IMG/VR virus record: IMGVR_UViG_3300031692_000006 | Location: 1-44,231 of that record | Direction: 5' to 3' (one strand) | From: a virus | Length of the DNA: 44,231 nt | In this document: positions 1-6,290 of the stretch, piece by piece | Layout: each line of letters begins with the position of its first letter | Numbering within the stretch: position 1 is the first letter of the stretch | Notes under the pieces: generated by a model | Seen by the model: the letters and a program-made list of their open reading frames with translations, nothing else | The model's database searches: none | What the model was told of the DNA's origin: nothing | Program-made: the position numbers and the translations under genes

Positions 1-131
1 TTTATTAATTTTTTATCCGGCTTAAACGTTTCTATAAATTCGCCATATTCGGGATTTTCGAAACCCTCCGCCAGTACAACACCTTGTGACTTTCGCAAGG
101 ATATTCGATGGACGCCAACGGTGACGGCCCC
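1..131. repeat. Terminal direct repeat, left copy (pairs with 44101-44231)
   Basis: Bases 1-131 are identical to 44101-44231 except at position 127/44227 (G/A). The repeat lies inside the gp157 gene, which reads through correctly when the copies are merged. It therefore looks like overlap from assembling a circular or circularly permuted molecule, not a mobile repeat. The unit length would be 44,100 bp. Confidence 0.9.
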
Positions 132-419
132 GTGTTCTTGTATGTACGGCAACAGCCACTTTTTAATCCCTTCAATCCGGTTTTCCGCGGTTTTCTTTCG
201 GGCCTGCAATCGTTCAATTTCAGTTTTTGCCAGTAATGAAATCCCGTCCAAGTATTTAATGTAATTGACGAGCTTGCCGAGTTGTTCGATAGATGATGTT
301 CGAGTTTGCACAATGGTTTGTAAATCATCATCGGACAATTCCCCGTCATTCATTTCGGCTTTGGTTTCAATTAATCGGATTAGTTCTTCACACTCATAAA
401 GATTCAGTTTTTCACTCAT
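1..419 (-). CDS. Siphovirus Gp157-like protein, main part (crosses the circular join)
   Basis: The frame opens at ATG 419-417, after a GAGGATC ribosome site, and stays open to base 1. It continues at 44100 and stops at TGA 44030-44028, giving 163 aa when the ends are joined. The protein is a long charged helix (about residues 45-85, with RLQARKK and AENRIEGIKKWL), then HRISLRKS, then a C-terminal FKPDKKLIKES. This order (coiled coil, SLRKS strand, PDKKxIKE) and the length match the Siphovirus Gp157 family. That family is of uncertain role and often lies beside recombination or SSB genes, as it does here. The start overlaps the preceding 412-582 gene by 8 nt, so the two are probably translationally coupled. 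Base 127 (G) differs from its copy at 44227 (A), which changes Ala to Val. Confidence 0.85.
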   Translation of the reverse strand, partial: MSEKLNLYECEELIRLIETKAEMNDGELSDDDLQTIVQTRTSSIEQLGKLVNYIKYLDGISLLAKTEIERLQARKKTAENRIEGIKKWLLPYIQEHGAVTVGVHRISLRKSQGVVLAEGFENPEYGEFIETFKPDKKLI

Positions 420-582
420 TTGATTGATCCTCTTTTTGGGGTTCTGCACTACTTAAATAACTGCGATAATGTCGTCCGCAATCAGGACAAATTACACAAC
501 CATTTCCATCGTCGTCAATATAGGCTTCACAGTTCCTAAATTCGCCCGGCCCGGCAAATCGAAATCCACAAACACATTCCAT
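412..582 (-). CDS. Small zinc-ribbon-like protein
   Basis: A 56-aa protein starting MECVCGFRF. The start at 582 has an AAGGAT box 6 nt upstream; the frame is open further upstream but would run into the preceding gene. It has four well-spaced cysteines (CVC near the N-terminus and CVICPDC in the middle), the pattern of a small zinc-binding ribbon. The C-terminus is acidic. It is the gene before gp157 in the leftward operon and overlaps it by 8 nt. No specific function is recognised. Confidence 0.7.
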   Translation of the reverse strand: MECVCGFRFAGPGEFRNCEAYIDDDGNGCVICPDCGRHYRSYLSSAEPQKEDQSNE

Positions 583-592
583 AAAAATATCC

Positions 593-850
593 TTATTTAA
601 AATATGGTTCAAAAAGTTTGGTGATTGTCGTCCATTCTTCGGCCGTAAATCCATCGTTGGGATCACGGATAAACGTATAAATTGGTTTCTGCCATGTCTG
701 AAAACGTGTCATAGGTACCCACCCGCACCCGATTTGTTGTGTCACCGTATTGATCCACAAAACATATTTGGCACGGGCCTGTTTAATAGGTGGATCGGTG
801 CGATTTGCAATCGCTTCGGCAATCAAACTTTTAATTTTTTCAATATTCAT
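593..850 (-). CDS. Hypothetical early-operon protein
   Basis: An 85-aa protein starting MNIEKIKSLI. The start codon overlaps the stop of the upstream HTH gene (TGATG), which implies translational coupling. It has an amphipathic N-terminal helix and a C-terminal half rich in Trp, Thr and Phe (FTAEEWTTITKLF). I recognise no family. Its place between the HTH gene and gp157 puts it in the early leftward operon. Confidence 0.65.
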   Translation of the reverse strand: MNIEKIKSLIAEAIANRTDPPIKQARAKYVLWINTVTQQIGCGWVPMTRFQTWQKPIYTFIRDPNDGFTAEEWTTITKLFEPYFK

Positions 851-1098
851 CAAGCCACTTGTTCCGTCGATTTAGCCGTTATTTTTTCTTCGCCGTTTTT
901 CAATAGTTCTTCCACCATGGCATCGACTGTTTTTTTATTGTAGTAATGACGCCGACCGATCTTGACCATTTTTAATTTATACTTTGCGATGTAATGGTGA
1001 CGAATTCTGCACCAATGTTCAGGCGTGCGGCCGAGCGCATTGGCGACTTGTTCGGTTGTGTAATTTTCTGCCAATAATCTGTCTAATATGTTTGCCAT
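850..1098 (-). CDS. HTH DNA-binding protein, first gene of the leftward early operon
   Basis: An 82-aa protein. Residues about 14-55 (YTTEQVANALGRTPEHWCRIR, then KMVKIGRRHYYNKKTVDAM) follow the layout of MerR/excisionase-type winged HTH proteins: helix, turn, recognition helix, then a basic hairpin ending in a Y-x-K segment. It is transcribed away from the CI-like repressor across a 200-bp intergenic region holding phased TTGCCA repeats and a TTGC-N7-GCAA palindrome. That is the position of a Cro- or excisionase-like regulator. Which of the two it is cannot be told from sequence. Confidence 0.7.
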   Translation of the reverse strand: MANILDRLLAENYTTEQVANALGRTPEHWCRIRHHYIAKYKLKMVKIGRRHYYNKKTVDAMVEELLKNGEEKITAKSTEQVA

Positions 1099-1108
1099 CG
1101 TAAAACCC

Positions 1109-1137
1109 TTGACATTTAAATTATTATGATGTATTCT
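1109..1137 (+). promoter_or_regulatory. Sigma70-like promoter towards the repressor
   Basis: TTGACA (1109-1114), 17-bp spacer, TATTCT (1132-1137). It would give a leader of about 155 nt before the repressor start at 1299. That leader would run through the phased TTGCCA repeats and the TTGC-N7-GCAA palindrome, so this could be an establishment-type promoter separate from a maintenance promoter nearer the gene. Confidence 0.55.
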
Positions 1138-1173
1138 TGTTAAAGATTGTGTTTAGTTGGTTAACCTTAACAT

Positions 1174-1199
1174 TTGCCATAAGTTGCAAACTCTTGCCA
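1174..1199 (+). promoter_or_regulatory. Operator array: three TTGCCA-type half-sites at exact 10-bp spacing
   Basis: TTGCCA at 1174, TTGCAA at 1184 and TTGCCA at 1194, all in the same orientation and one helical turn apart. The same arrangement recurs at 1838-1863 and 40055-40080, and as the inverse TTGGCA at 40274-40289. This suggests cooperative binding of a regulator on one face of the DNA. Confidence 0.5.
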
Positions 1200-1248
1200 A
1201 CTGCATATAATAATTGCATTAAATTGTGCATTTTGGCAAGCATAAAAA

Positions 1249-1263
1249 TTGCTTTTTTTGCAA
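1249..1263. promoter_or_regulatory. 15-bp palindromic operator TTGC-N7-GCAA (site 1)
   Basis: The sequence is TTGCTTTTTTTGCAA, 50 bp before the repressor ATG. The identical 15-mer occurs at 27203, with close variants at 4272, 26673 and 40033. A -35-like TTGCTT lies in the left half and a weak TAAACT follows after 18 bp, so binding here could autoregulate the repressor. Confidence 0.6.
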
Positions 1264-1298
1264 CTTTATACTTAAACTATGTAAGGGAAAAGGGTTAT

Positions 1299-1712
1299 AT
1301 GAGAAAATTATTTGATAGTAAGGCGTTGGAAAGGGAAGTTGAACAGAGCGGCTACACAAAAACAGACTTAGCGAAAATGATTGGTTGCCATCCGTCTGAG
1401 TTAACGCGATATGTGCGTGGTGAAATTACGCCACGTCCGGCCCGATTAAAAAAGATGGTCGAAATCTTTGGCCCGTCAATTACCGGGCTTTCTGTGAGTT
1501 CCAATAATATGCCACAGGCACAAGGCTTCACGCAAGACGAGCTACGGATTGTGGCTCTTTTTGAGACTCTACCTTATCCGCGGCAGTGTTACATGAGTGG
1601 GTTTTTGCGGGCCCGCGTCGTTTATGGGCCGCATGTTGATGCCGAATTTGCCGCAAATTTAAGCGAACAACTGGCGAATGAATCCCAGCGGATTCAAGAG
1701 CAATCGGTATAG
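1299..1712 (+). CDS. CI-like HTH repressor
   Basis: A 137-aa protein starting MRKLFDSKAL. This start has an AAGGGAAAAGGG ribosome site; an in-frame start at 1137 would extend through the operator and is rejected. Residues about 8-55 form an XRE-type HTH (LEREVEQSGYTKTDLAKMIG, then SELTRYVRGE with basic PRPARLKK). The rest is a short helical domain with no LexA-type Ser/Lys peptidase signature, so it would not self-cleave on RecA induction. It diverges from the leftward early operon and has candidate operators directly upstream, the layout of a lysogeny master repressor. Identification of its binding site is inference. Confidence 0.75.
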   Translation: MRKLFDSKALEREVEQSGYTKTDLAKMIGCHPSELTRYVRGEITPRPARLKKMVEIFGPSITGLSVSSNNMPQAQGFTQDELRIVALFETLPYPRQCYMSGFLRARVVYGPHVDAEFAANLSEQLANESQRIQEQSV

Positions 1713-1797
1713 CCCGAAGTTTTTGAAGGGGAAGGTCTGATAACATCTTGTGAATCTCATTGATAAGCCCGGTTCTTTCGCTTTCCACATTATCCAT
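1528..1797 (-). CDS. Possible small gene convergent with and overlapping the repressor
   Basis: An 89-aa frame starting MDNVESERTGLINEI with a good AAAGGATTTCAC ribosome site. The first 40 residues look like a real amphipathic helical protein (INEIHKMLSDLPLQKLRAI). The C-terminal half is antisense to the last 185 bp of the repressor and has unnatural composition (HAAHKRRG). Either two genes truly overlap tail to tail, or the original gene has lost its end. Phased TTGCCA repeats lie just upstream at 1838-1863, as expected of a regulated promoter region. Confidence 0.35.
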   Translation of the reverse strand: MDNVESERTGLINEIHKMLSDLPLQKLRAIPIALESAGIHSPVVRLNLRQIRHQHAAHKRRGPAKTHSCNTAADKVESQKEPQSVARLA

Positions 1798-1837
1798 TGT
1801 GAAATCCTTTCATTAAAGTAAACCGCGACTTTTTATA

Positions 1838-1863
1838 TTGCCATAAGTTGCCATCAGTTGTCA
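1838..1863 (+). promoter_or_regulatory. Operator array: three TTGCCA-type half-sites, 10-bp phased
   Basis: TTGCCA at 1838, TTGCCA at 1848 and TTGTCA at 1858, in the same orientation with exact 10-bp spacing. The 14-mer TTGCCATAAGTTGC is shared with the array at 1174. The array lies between the integrase stop and the leftward gene starting at 1797. Confidence 0.5.
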
Positions 1864-1871
1864 AGTCTTTT

Positions 1872-3062
1872 TTATCCCAATTTTTGAACGGCCCGCTTTG
1901 CATCGATCAATTTCATCCGCTGGACGGCTTGTTTTGTGTACCGCTTTGTCATGGTAACAGTGGCATGGCCCAACACATTTTTAGCGGTTTCGATACCGTA
2001 CTTCTCGCAAACTTCGGTGCCGAATGTATGGCGTAACTGGTGGGCATGAAATTCGATTTGATCTTTCGGGTGATCGATGTTGTATTGCTTAACGGCCCGG
2101 TTGATATGTTTGGCGAATGACGACGTGCTATAGTAATCCTTTGTATTGTTTCGGCGATTGTCTTTAGGGGGGAAGCAATACGCGGTTTGGCTACGCAACA
2201 GATATTTCGTTAATATCCGTTGGGCTCTTTCACCGATCACGATTTCCCGAACATGATTGAAGCGGATCGTTTTGTGTTGGGGCGGACGATATACCCAGCC
2301 ATCCGGATCACTTCGATCAATATCCCCGACTCGCATCAAACGAATTTCACCGGGGCGGGCACCTGTGTATCGAGCAATCGAAAGCATGTCGGCAATCATT
2401 TCGTCTAAATACGGAAACAGCTTTTGAACCGTTAACCAGTCGGCTGGTTCAACTTCGGCGTGATCAACACTGTTTTCTTCACCCCGCTTTAAAGGCAGAA
2501 TAGCGGCAAGCTGATAATATAATTCAGCCGATTCTATTTCATAATTCGCCGCATAACGGATCATCTGTTTAATGACGTTCACCTTCTTATTGATGGTATT
2601 TCGGCAAACGCCCTTTTCAAAATTCAAATAGTTTCGCCATAATAAAATCCGGTTTGGTTTCAGATCGGCAGTGATCAAAGTAAAGGCGTTGGCGGTCAAG
2701 AATTCAATCAAGTCTTTAATCGCCTTTGTATACAGATATATTTCCCGTTTTTTATTTTCGGCCTGTTTACCGGCAATCTTGCGTTTGTGATCGGTAACAA
2801 ACAATTCCTTCAACTGTGTTAAGGTGCCATCGTAATCAGGCCGATTTGATTCGGATTCTGACTCCGTGTTTTGTTCGGCTTCATCCCAAATACGATTTGC
2901 CAGTGCAATTGCCAGCCGCTTTTCGGTTGTGCTTTTTGTATGGCCGGGTGATACCAGCGGCAACGTCTTTCGGGTATTGGTTCCGGGCAAGGTTACTTTA
3001 TAGTAATATCGCCCCCGTACTAAATTTAACGATCCATGATTGGGCTTATTTTTCCGGGCCAT
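1872..3062 (-). CDS. int: Tyrosine recombinase / phage integrase
   Basis: A 396-aa protein starting at 3062 after an AAGGAGAAATCTA ribosome site. It has an N-terminal arm-binding type domain (about 1-75), a SAM-like core-binding domain (about 80-195) and a C-terminal catalytic domain. The catalytic set is complete: Arg236 in GARPGEIR, Lys264 in QHKTIR, His341 and Arg344 in HQLRH, His366 in LGHATV and the nucleophile Tyr375 in TKRYTK. It would integrate the phage at a site matching the attP core at 4327-4368, which is the 3' end of a tRNA-Arg gene. It is the last gene of a leftward six-gene operon starting at 4185; the other five are small proteins. The attP lies upstream of that operon, not directly beside int. 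Confidence 0.95.
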   Translation of the reverse strand: MARKNKPNHGSLNLVRGRYYYKVTLPGTNTRKTLPLVSPGHTKSTTEKRLAIALANRIWDEAEQNTESESESNRPDYDGTLTQLKELFVTDHKRKIAGKQAENKKREIYLYTKAIKDLIEFLTANAFTLITADLKPNRILLWRNYLNFEKGVCRNTINKKVNVIKQMIRYAANYEIESAELYYQLAAILPLKRGEENSVDHAEVEPADWLTVQKLFPYLDEMIADMLSIARYTGARPGEIRLMRVGDIDRSDPDGWVYRPPQHKTIRFNHVREIVIGERAQRILTKYLLRSQTAYCFPPKDNRRNNTKDYYSTSSFAKHINRAVKQYNIDHPKDQIEFHAHQLRHTFGTEVCEKYGIETAKNVLGHATVTMTKRYTKQAVQRMKLIDAKRAVQKLG

Positions 3063-3073
3063 TAGATTTCTCC

Positions 3074-3298
3074 TTAATCAATAAATTCCGCATCATCAAC
3101 AAATCGGCATAACAGTTTTTTAATTTCGTCTTTTGACATTGTTTCACTATCGCAAAAAAGGTTTCCCTGATCATAGTAAAAAGTCGTTGTGCCAAAACCG
3201 AAATTTTTGATACTCCATGAAAACATGATAGATTCTGTTACTCCCATTCCGTCGTCGGTTCTGACTAAAACAATATCATCGTTTTCAAACCGGGCCAT
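3074..3298 (-). CDS. Hypothetical small acidic protein
   Basis: A 74-aa protein starting MARFENDDIV. The second in-frame ATG (3298) is chosen because AAAGGGGA lies 7 nt before it; the first ATG would touch the ribosome site. It is mostly beta-type sequence with an acidic C-terminus (CRFVDDAEFID). It overlaps the preceding membrane-protein gene by 14 nt and ends 11 nt before integrase. No family is recognised. Confidence 0.6.
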   Translation of the reverse strand: MARFENDDIVLVRTDDGMGVTESIMFSWSIKNFGFGTTTFYYDQGNLFCDSETMSKDEIKKLLCRFVDDAEFID

Positions 3299-3506
3299 GA
3301 TCATTCCCCTTTTCTTGATTCAATTTTTGACGTTTTGTACAACTATAAAATAAAAACATCATAATCCAGCAATAAGACACATTAAGCCATAAGCAAACAA
3401 GTGTTATCCAATTGCGATCTATCAAGTAACAGACCAACGATATAACCCACGTTAAAAAACAAACAATACACGCATTCAAAAGACCTTTTGGCGTTCGTGA
3501 AAACAT
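3285..3506 (-). CDS. Small membrane protein with two transmembrane helices
   Basis: A 73-aa protein with hydrophobic stretches at about residues 9-28 (LLNACIVCFLTWVISLVCYL) and 33-54, separated by a short DRN turn, and a basic C-terminal tail (TKRQKLNQEKG). The ribosome site AAAGGAG is clear. A small two-helix membrane protein expressed with the lysogeny/integration operon could act in superinfection exclusion, but that is only a guess from context. Confidence 0.65.
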   Translation of the reverse strand: MFSRTPKGLLNACIVCFLTWVISLVCYLIDRNWITLVCLWLNVSYCWIMMFLFYSCTKRQKLNQEKGNDHGPV

Positions 3507-3518
3507 AATTATTCTCCT

Positions 3519-3698
3519 TTAATTTTTAGAGCTTTTTACACAACACGGACATAATCCGAATTCTAATTTTTCGGCACGGCATTTGTTCCCGCACAACTTA
3601 CATTTTGATTCCGGGGTACGCCGCTGGGCCTTTTTCTCGAAAGCAATACTCCCCCGTTTCTTTCGTGCCCGATGATTGTCCCTGTGTCCCTTTCCCAT
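3519..3698 (-). CDS. Small basic zinc-ribbon protein
   Basis: A 59-aa protein starting MGKGHRDNHRARKKRG. The 3698 start is favoured because GAAAGGG lies 8 nt upstream. It has a very basic N-terminal third, followed by four cysteine pairs: CKLCGNKC and CPCC. The arrangement suggests a zinc-stabilised nucleic-acid-binding peptide. It lies in the integrase operon. No family is recognised. Confidence 0.6.
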   Translation of the reverse strand: MGKGHRDNHRARKKRGSIAFEKKAQRRTPESKCKLCGNKCRAEKLEFGLCPCCVKSSKN

Positions 3699-3700
3699 GA

Positions 3701-3892
3701 TCACGACCCTTTCTTTTGAGTTAATGGCGCTTGTTCTGTGTTCATGGTCAAATAAACAATTTGCCCATTATTGGCAAAAATGGACATGACAACACGACGA
3801 AAGCTTTCATCGTCTAAATCCAATACGTCCACATTGCCAAATTTACCCTCTTTCGTTTTGGCCCGTACAAAGACCTGTCCTTTTCCGATCAT
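3701..3892 (-). CDS. Hypothetical small protein
   Basis: A 63-aa protein after a strong AAGGAGAAAAAAC ribosome site. It looks like a small alpha/beta fold (GQVFVRAKTKEG, then DLDDESFRRVVMSIF). It is part of the leftward integrase operon, ending 2 nt before the next start. No family is recognised. Confidence 0.6.
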   Translation of the reverse strand: MIGKGQVFVRAKTKEGKFGNVDVLDLDDESFRRVVMSIFANNGQIVYLTMNTEQAPLTQKKGS

Positions 3893-3903
3893 GTTTTTTC
3901 TCC

Positions 3904-4185
3904 TTAAACATTGTCATTATTTTCTTCAATGAATACCGCATTTTCCGGGGCCAGTCCCTTATGCTTCCAATTCCAGAAACAAACCTGAGCGGCAAAGAAG
4001 GCACTTGCTCCGATTCCAGACGAGTAATATCCATCAAGTGAAACAGTAAATTCCCATTGCCGGGGTTTGAAACAACGGAGTGTAACAGTGTATCCGTCGT
4101 GTGATAGACATGTCATTAGCGGGAATATAGTGGTATGATAAAAATACTTCCCGCGATATTGAATCGATTTCTTTATTTTTGGCAC
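3904..4185 (-). CDS. Hypothetical protein, first gene of the integrase operon (GTG start)
   Basis: A 93-aa protein. The start is GTG at 4185, with AAGGAG 8-9 nt upstream and no usable ATG nearby. It is a beta-rich sequence with many aromatic residues (YRGKYFYHTTIFPL, QWEFTVSLDGYY) and an acidic tail. It lies about 35 bp downstream of the promoter at 4224-4252. No family is recognised. Confidence 0.6.
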   Translation of the reverse strand: MPKIKKSIQYRGKYFYHTTIFPLMTCLSHDGYTVTLRCFKPRQWEFTVSLDGYYSSGIGASAFFAAQVCFWNWKHKGLAPENAVFIEENNDNV

Positions 4186-4221
4186 CGTTCTTTTCTCCTT
4201 AGCGATGGCACGACTTTCTCT

Positions 4222-4245
4222 AAAGTGTACAACAAAGTGTACAAC
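4222..4245 (+). repeat. Arm-type integrase site pair (P arm): two tandem 12-bp repeats
   Basis: AAAGTGTACAAC occurs twice in direct tandem (4222-4233 and 4234-4245). A matching pair with the same 12-bp spacing and orientation lies on the other side of the tRNA core at 4526-4548. Paired direct repeats flanking a tRNA-derived core are the known layout of arm-type sites in attP. The repeats also cover the -10 box of the integrase-operon promoter, so integrase binding could repress its own operon. Confidence 0.65.
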
Positions 4246-4252
4246 AAGTCAA
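4224..4252 (-). promoter_or_regulatory. Promoter of the integrase operon
   Basis: On the minus strand: TTGACT (4252-4247), 17-bp spacer, TACACT (4229-4224). The spacer and -10 box are made of the GTGTACAAC arm-type repeats. A TTGC-N7-GCAA-like operator lies 20 bp upstream at 4272-4286. Confidence 0.6.
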
Positions 4253-4271
4253 ATATTGCAACGCATTTTTA

Positions 4272-4286
4272 TTGTATTTTTTGCAA
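4272..4286. promoter_or_regulatory. TTGC-N7-GCAA operator, degenerate (site 2)
   Basis: TTGTATTTTTTGCAA matches the palindrome seen at 1249 and 27203 with one half-site mismatch (T for C). It lies upstream of the integrase-operon promoter. Confidence 0.45.
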
Positions 4287-4326
4287 GGCGTGACCTAAGT
4301 TCTTGTGATTTAAGGAGATAAAAAAT

Positions 4327-4368
4327 CACGCCCGAACGGGATCGAACCGTTGACCGCCGGATTAGAAA
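4327..4368 (-). other. attP: attP core: 3' part of a tRNA-Arg(UCU) gene
   Basis: Read on the minus strand from 4368, the sequence gives an anticodon loop TTTCTAA (anticodon TCT), the 3' anticodon stem TCCGG, a 5-nt variable loop, a perfect T arm (AACGG, TTCGATC, CCGTT), the 3' acceptor strand CGGGCGT and a G discriminator. The 5' half of the tRNA is absent; the sequence upstream does not pair with TCCGG. A tRNA 3' end without its 5' half, beside a tyrosine integrase and between paired direct repeats, is the hallmark of a phage attachment site. Integration here would restore the host tRNA. Confidence 0.85.
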
Positions 4369-4525
4369 TGTGAGTTTGAGAATCGTTCCAAATTCCATTT
4401 TTAAGCCAAAAATACACTTTCCCACTTAAAACCCGTTTTTTAATACGATCCAGACGCCTTTTGATGATCGGGAATAGTTGCCAATAGTTTATAAAAGTTG
4501 CGTATATATGCCACTTTCAGACGGC

Positions 4526-4548
4526 AAGTGTACAACGAATTGTACAAC
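4526..4548 (+). repeat. Arm-type integrase site pair (P' arm)
   Basis: AAGTGTACAAC at 4526-4536 and ATTGTACAAC ending at 4548: two copies 12 bp apart, in the same orientation as the pair at 4222-4245. With the core at 4327-4368 they complete an attP of about 330 bp (4222-4548). Confidence 0.6.
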
Positions 4549-4561
4549 AAATCAAGCGGTT

Positions 4562-4789
4562 TTAAACTTTTTGGATAATCCATATAATGACACCGACAAT
4601 AACACCCCCGGTAATCCCGGAGAAAAAGCTTTTGAACCAGCCCCATTTTGCGGCGGCACATTGATACGAGTGCATCTGTATTTGCGTGGCTACATACTCT
4701 TTCATATAGTCGAAATATTTGTCCGCAACTTTAGAAGCAATCAATTCGGCAAGGGCATCTTGCCCATCATGGCTTTGGTGTGTCGGCAT
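4562..4789 (-). CDS. Small C-terminally anchored membrane protein (holin-like)
   Basis: A 75-aa protein. The N-terminal two thirds are soluble and helical (ALAELIASKVADKYFDYM). The C-terminal segment, residues 56-73 (FSGITGGVIVGVIIWII), is a single glycine-bearing transmembrane helix. It is the last gene of the virion operon, where small phages often keep lysis genes, so a holin or pinholin role is plausible but unproven. It overlaps the upstream gene by 23 nt, and no endolysin is recognisable next to it. Confidence 0.6.
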   Translation of the reverse strand: MPTHQSHDGQDALAELIASKVADKYFDYMKEYVATQIQMHSYQCAAAKWGWFKSFFSGITGGVIVGVIIWIIQKV

Positions 4790-4940
4790 TGGGAGTATCC
4801 TCTATTTTATCATAACGTGCTTTTAATTCGTTATGGATAGACAAGATGTTGTTTCGGCATTGAAACAACTGTTCGTATTGATCGGACATTAACAAGGCTA
4901 ATTTTTCCGATGTTAAATCTTTCATATTGATATTTTCCAT
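4767..4940 (-). CDS. Hypothetical small helical protein
   Basis: A 57-aa protein starting MENINMKDLT. The start at 4940 has AGGAG 4-5 nt upstream; upstream in-frame ATGs lie in the end of the fibre gene. It is one predicted long helix (EKLALLMSDQYEQLFQC) with a polar, proline-rich tail. It sits between a tail-fibre gene and the holin-like gene, so it may be a lysis accessory or chaperone. No family is recognised. Confidence 0.55.
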   Translation of the reverse strand: MENINMKDLTSEKLALLMSDQYEQLFQCRNNILSIHNELKARYDKIEDTPNADTPKP

Positions 4941-4947
4941 GGGACTC

Positions 4948-5922
4948 CTATTCATAAACAATCGTACATGAAGCGTCGCCCGCTGATACGGTTAGTCGAA
5001 GCCCATTATCAAAAACCATGCCGCCAAAGTCAACAGATAAAGGAACAGCCAATGCTCCCGATGCAAGATAAGACCATAGAACCGGCGTTGCCGCACTGGT
5101 ACTGTCCGATAATGTTACCACGGAATTATTTGCCGCACTACCAAAAACAAGAGTATGAATGGCGCCAGGCCCTATTTTAAGTTGTGTTCCGGCGGTTGTG
5201 CCAGAGGCGAAAAAATAAGAATACGGACTCGATTTTAATTCACCTTGCCTTAATATAGCCGCCCCGCCAATATGAATCGTAGAATCTGTTGTACTGCCTG
5301 TGTTATTATTTTCAATTGTGACAGGAACGGATAGGGAAGTTACTAAATTCCCTCCAATGCTATGCAACAGAATATCGTTTATATAAAAGAAAACACCAAA
5401 TTCCCCATATTCGATTTCAAATTTATACTGTGTTGAAACATCGAGAGTAAAGGACGCCCCGTAATGCCCATTAAAACTTCCCGTATTAACAATTGTATCC
5501 GAAGTTGACTTTCTCGTCCCAATACCAAACGTCGTACCATTCAACTGAAAGAAATAACCGTTGTTAGTATCATAAGGGCCAAAGCGTCTGACATTATCCG
5601 CTACGGCGTCAGTCCCTATTTCACCGAACCCCAAAAACCGATTGGGCGCCCCAACGATAAACCGTGCAATTTTATTACTTTCATATTTCGCCGTTCCATT
5701 TGCGGCAGTGCTGGTACTTAATACGATTCCCCCGCTCTGTGTGATTGATCCCCCGTTTGTAACGGTTTCCGTCCAAAAACTCGCATCTTTAGCCGTTCCG
5801 TCAAAACTGGTACCCACTAACCGAACCGCAATATTGGTTGTTAGTGAGCTTACAGGTGACACCCAAACATGACGTTCGTTGTTCTGTTCCCCGGAAATAA
5901 AAATGTTTCGTAATTCTGTCAT
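4948..5922 (-). CDS. Tail fibre / receptor-binding structural protein
   Basis: A 324-aa protein starting MTELRNIFISG. The start ATG overlaps the upstream stop by 4 nt (ATGA) behind GGTGGA. It has low charge and is beta-rich throughout. The middle (about 95-210) has the pattern RFLGFGEIG, then NGYFFQLNGTTF, then RKSTSDT and GSFNG. This is typical of a lectin-like beta-sandwich seen in phage tail fibres and virion surface proteins. The C-terminus carries a further beta domain. With the 123-aa gene before it, it probably forms the adsorption device. Host binding is inferred from fold type and position. Confidence 0.65.
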   Translation of the reverse strand: MTELRNIFISGEQNNERHVWVSPVSSLTTNIAVRLVGTSFDGTAKDASFWTETVTNGGSITQSGGIVLSTSTAANGTAKYESNKIARFIVGAPNRFLGFGEIGTDAVADNVRRFGPYDTNNGYFFQLNGTTFGIGTRKSTSDTIVNTGSFNGHYGASFTLDVSTQYKFEIEYGEFGVFFYINDILLHSIGGNLVTSLSVPVTIENNNTGSTTDSTIHIGGAAILRQGELKSSPYSYFFASGTTAGTQLKIGPGAIHTLVFGSAANNSVVTLSDSTSAATPVLWSYLASGALAVPLSVDFGGMVFDNGLRLTVSAGDASCTIVYE

Positions 5923-6290
5923 AATATCCACCATTCCGTACCGTTAAATTGAATTGTTATTGACTCATGCAATGCCAATGATACCGTTGCCGCTCCATCA
6001 ATCGTATAACCGTTACCGTCAACCGTTGCCGTGTAAGTGTTGTCGATACATTTTAAATTAAAAACTTGTCCAGTAGCAACTAATGACGGCAATGTTGCTG
6101 TTACGTTTACACCCGATGCACTAATAAGAATTGTATAATGTGATAACGTAAGTGTTGCATCGACTGATATGGTCTCAATGGCACAAACCAGTCCCGCCTC
6201 TAAAGAGGTAATTCCCGTAATTGTCAATCCATTAAATGAAGGACTGGCTGTAATCCGTAAATCCTGTGGTATAATGGCGGTAAATTGCAT
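5919..6290 (-). CDS. Small tail fibre / appendage protein
   Basis: A 123-aa beta-rich protein. The C-terminal half (GQVFNLKCIDN, TIDGAATVSLALHES, NGTEWWIL) is the repeat-like module that ends many phage tail fibre proteins (usual form: G-Q-x-F-x-I-K, then T-I-D-G, ending in N-G-x-x-W). It starts at TAATG overlapping the stop of the large ejection protein and overlaps the next fibre gene by 4 nt. It may be an adaptor or trimerisation piece for that fibre. Confidence 0.6.
   Translation of the reverse strand: MQFTAIIPQDLRITASPSFNGLTITGITSLEAGLVCAIETISVDATLTLSHYTILISASGVNVTATLPSLVATGQVFNLKCIDNTYTATVDGNGYTIDGAATVSLALHESITIQFNGTEWWIL

Noticed and set aside
32-349. 105-aa minus-strand frame near the left end
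   Set aside because: It is out of frame with the gp157-like gene, which covers the same bases with a clear family pattern, a ribosome site and continuity across the join.
1137-1298. N-terminal extension of the repressor
   Set aside because: It would translate through the operator and promoter region. The ATG at 1299 has the ribosome site and starts the HTH protein cleanly.
4321-4372. A functional tRNA gene
   Set aside because: Only the anticodon loop to 3' end is present; the sequence where the D arm and 5' acceptor should be does not pair. It is interpreted as the attP core.
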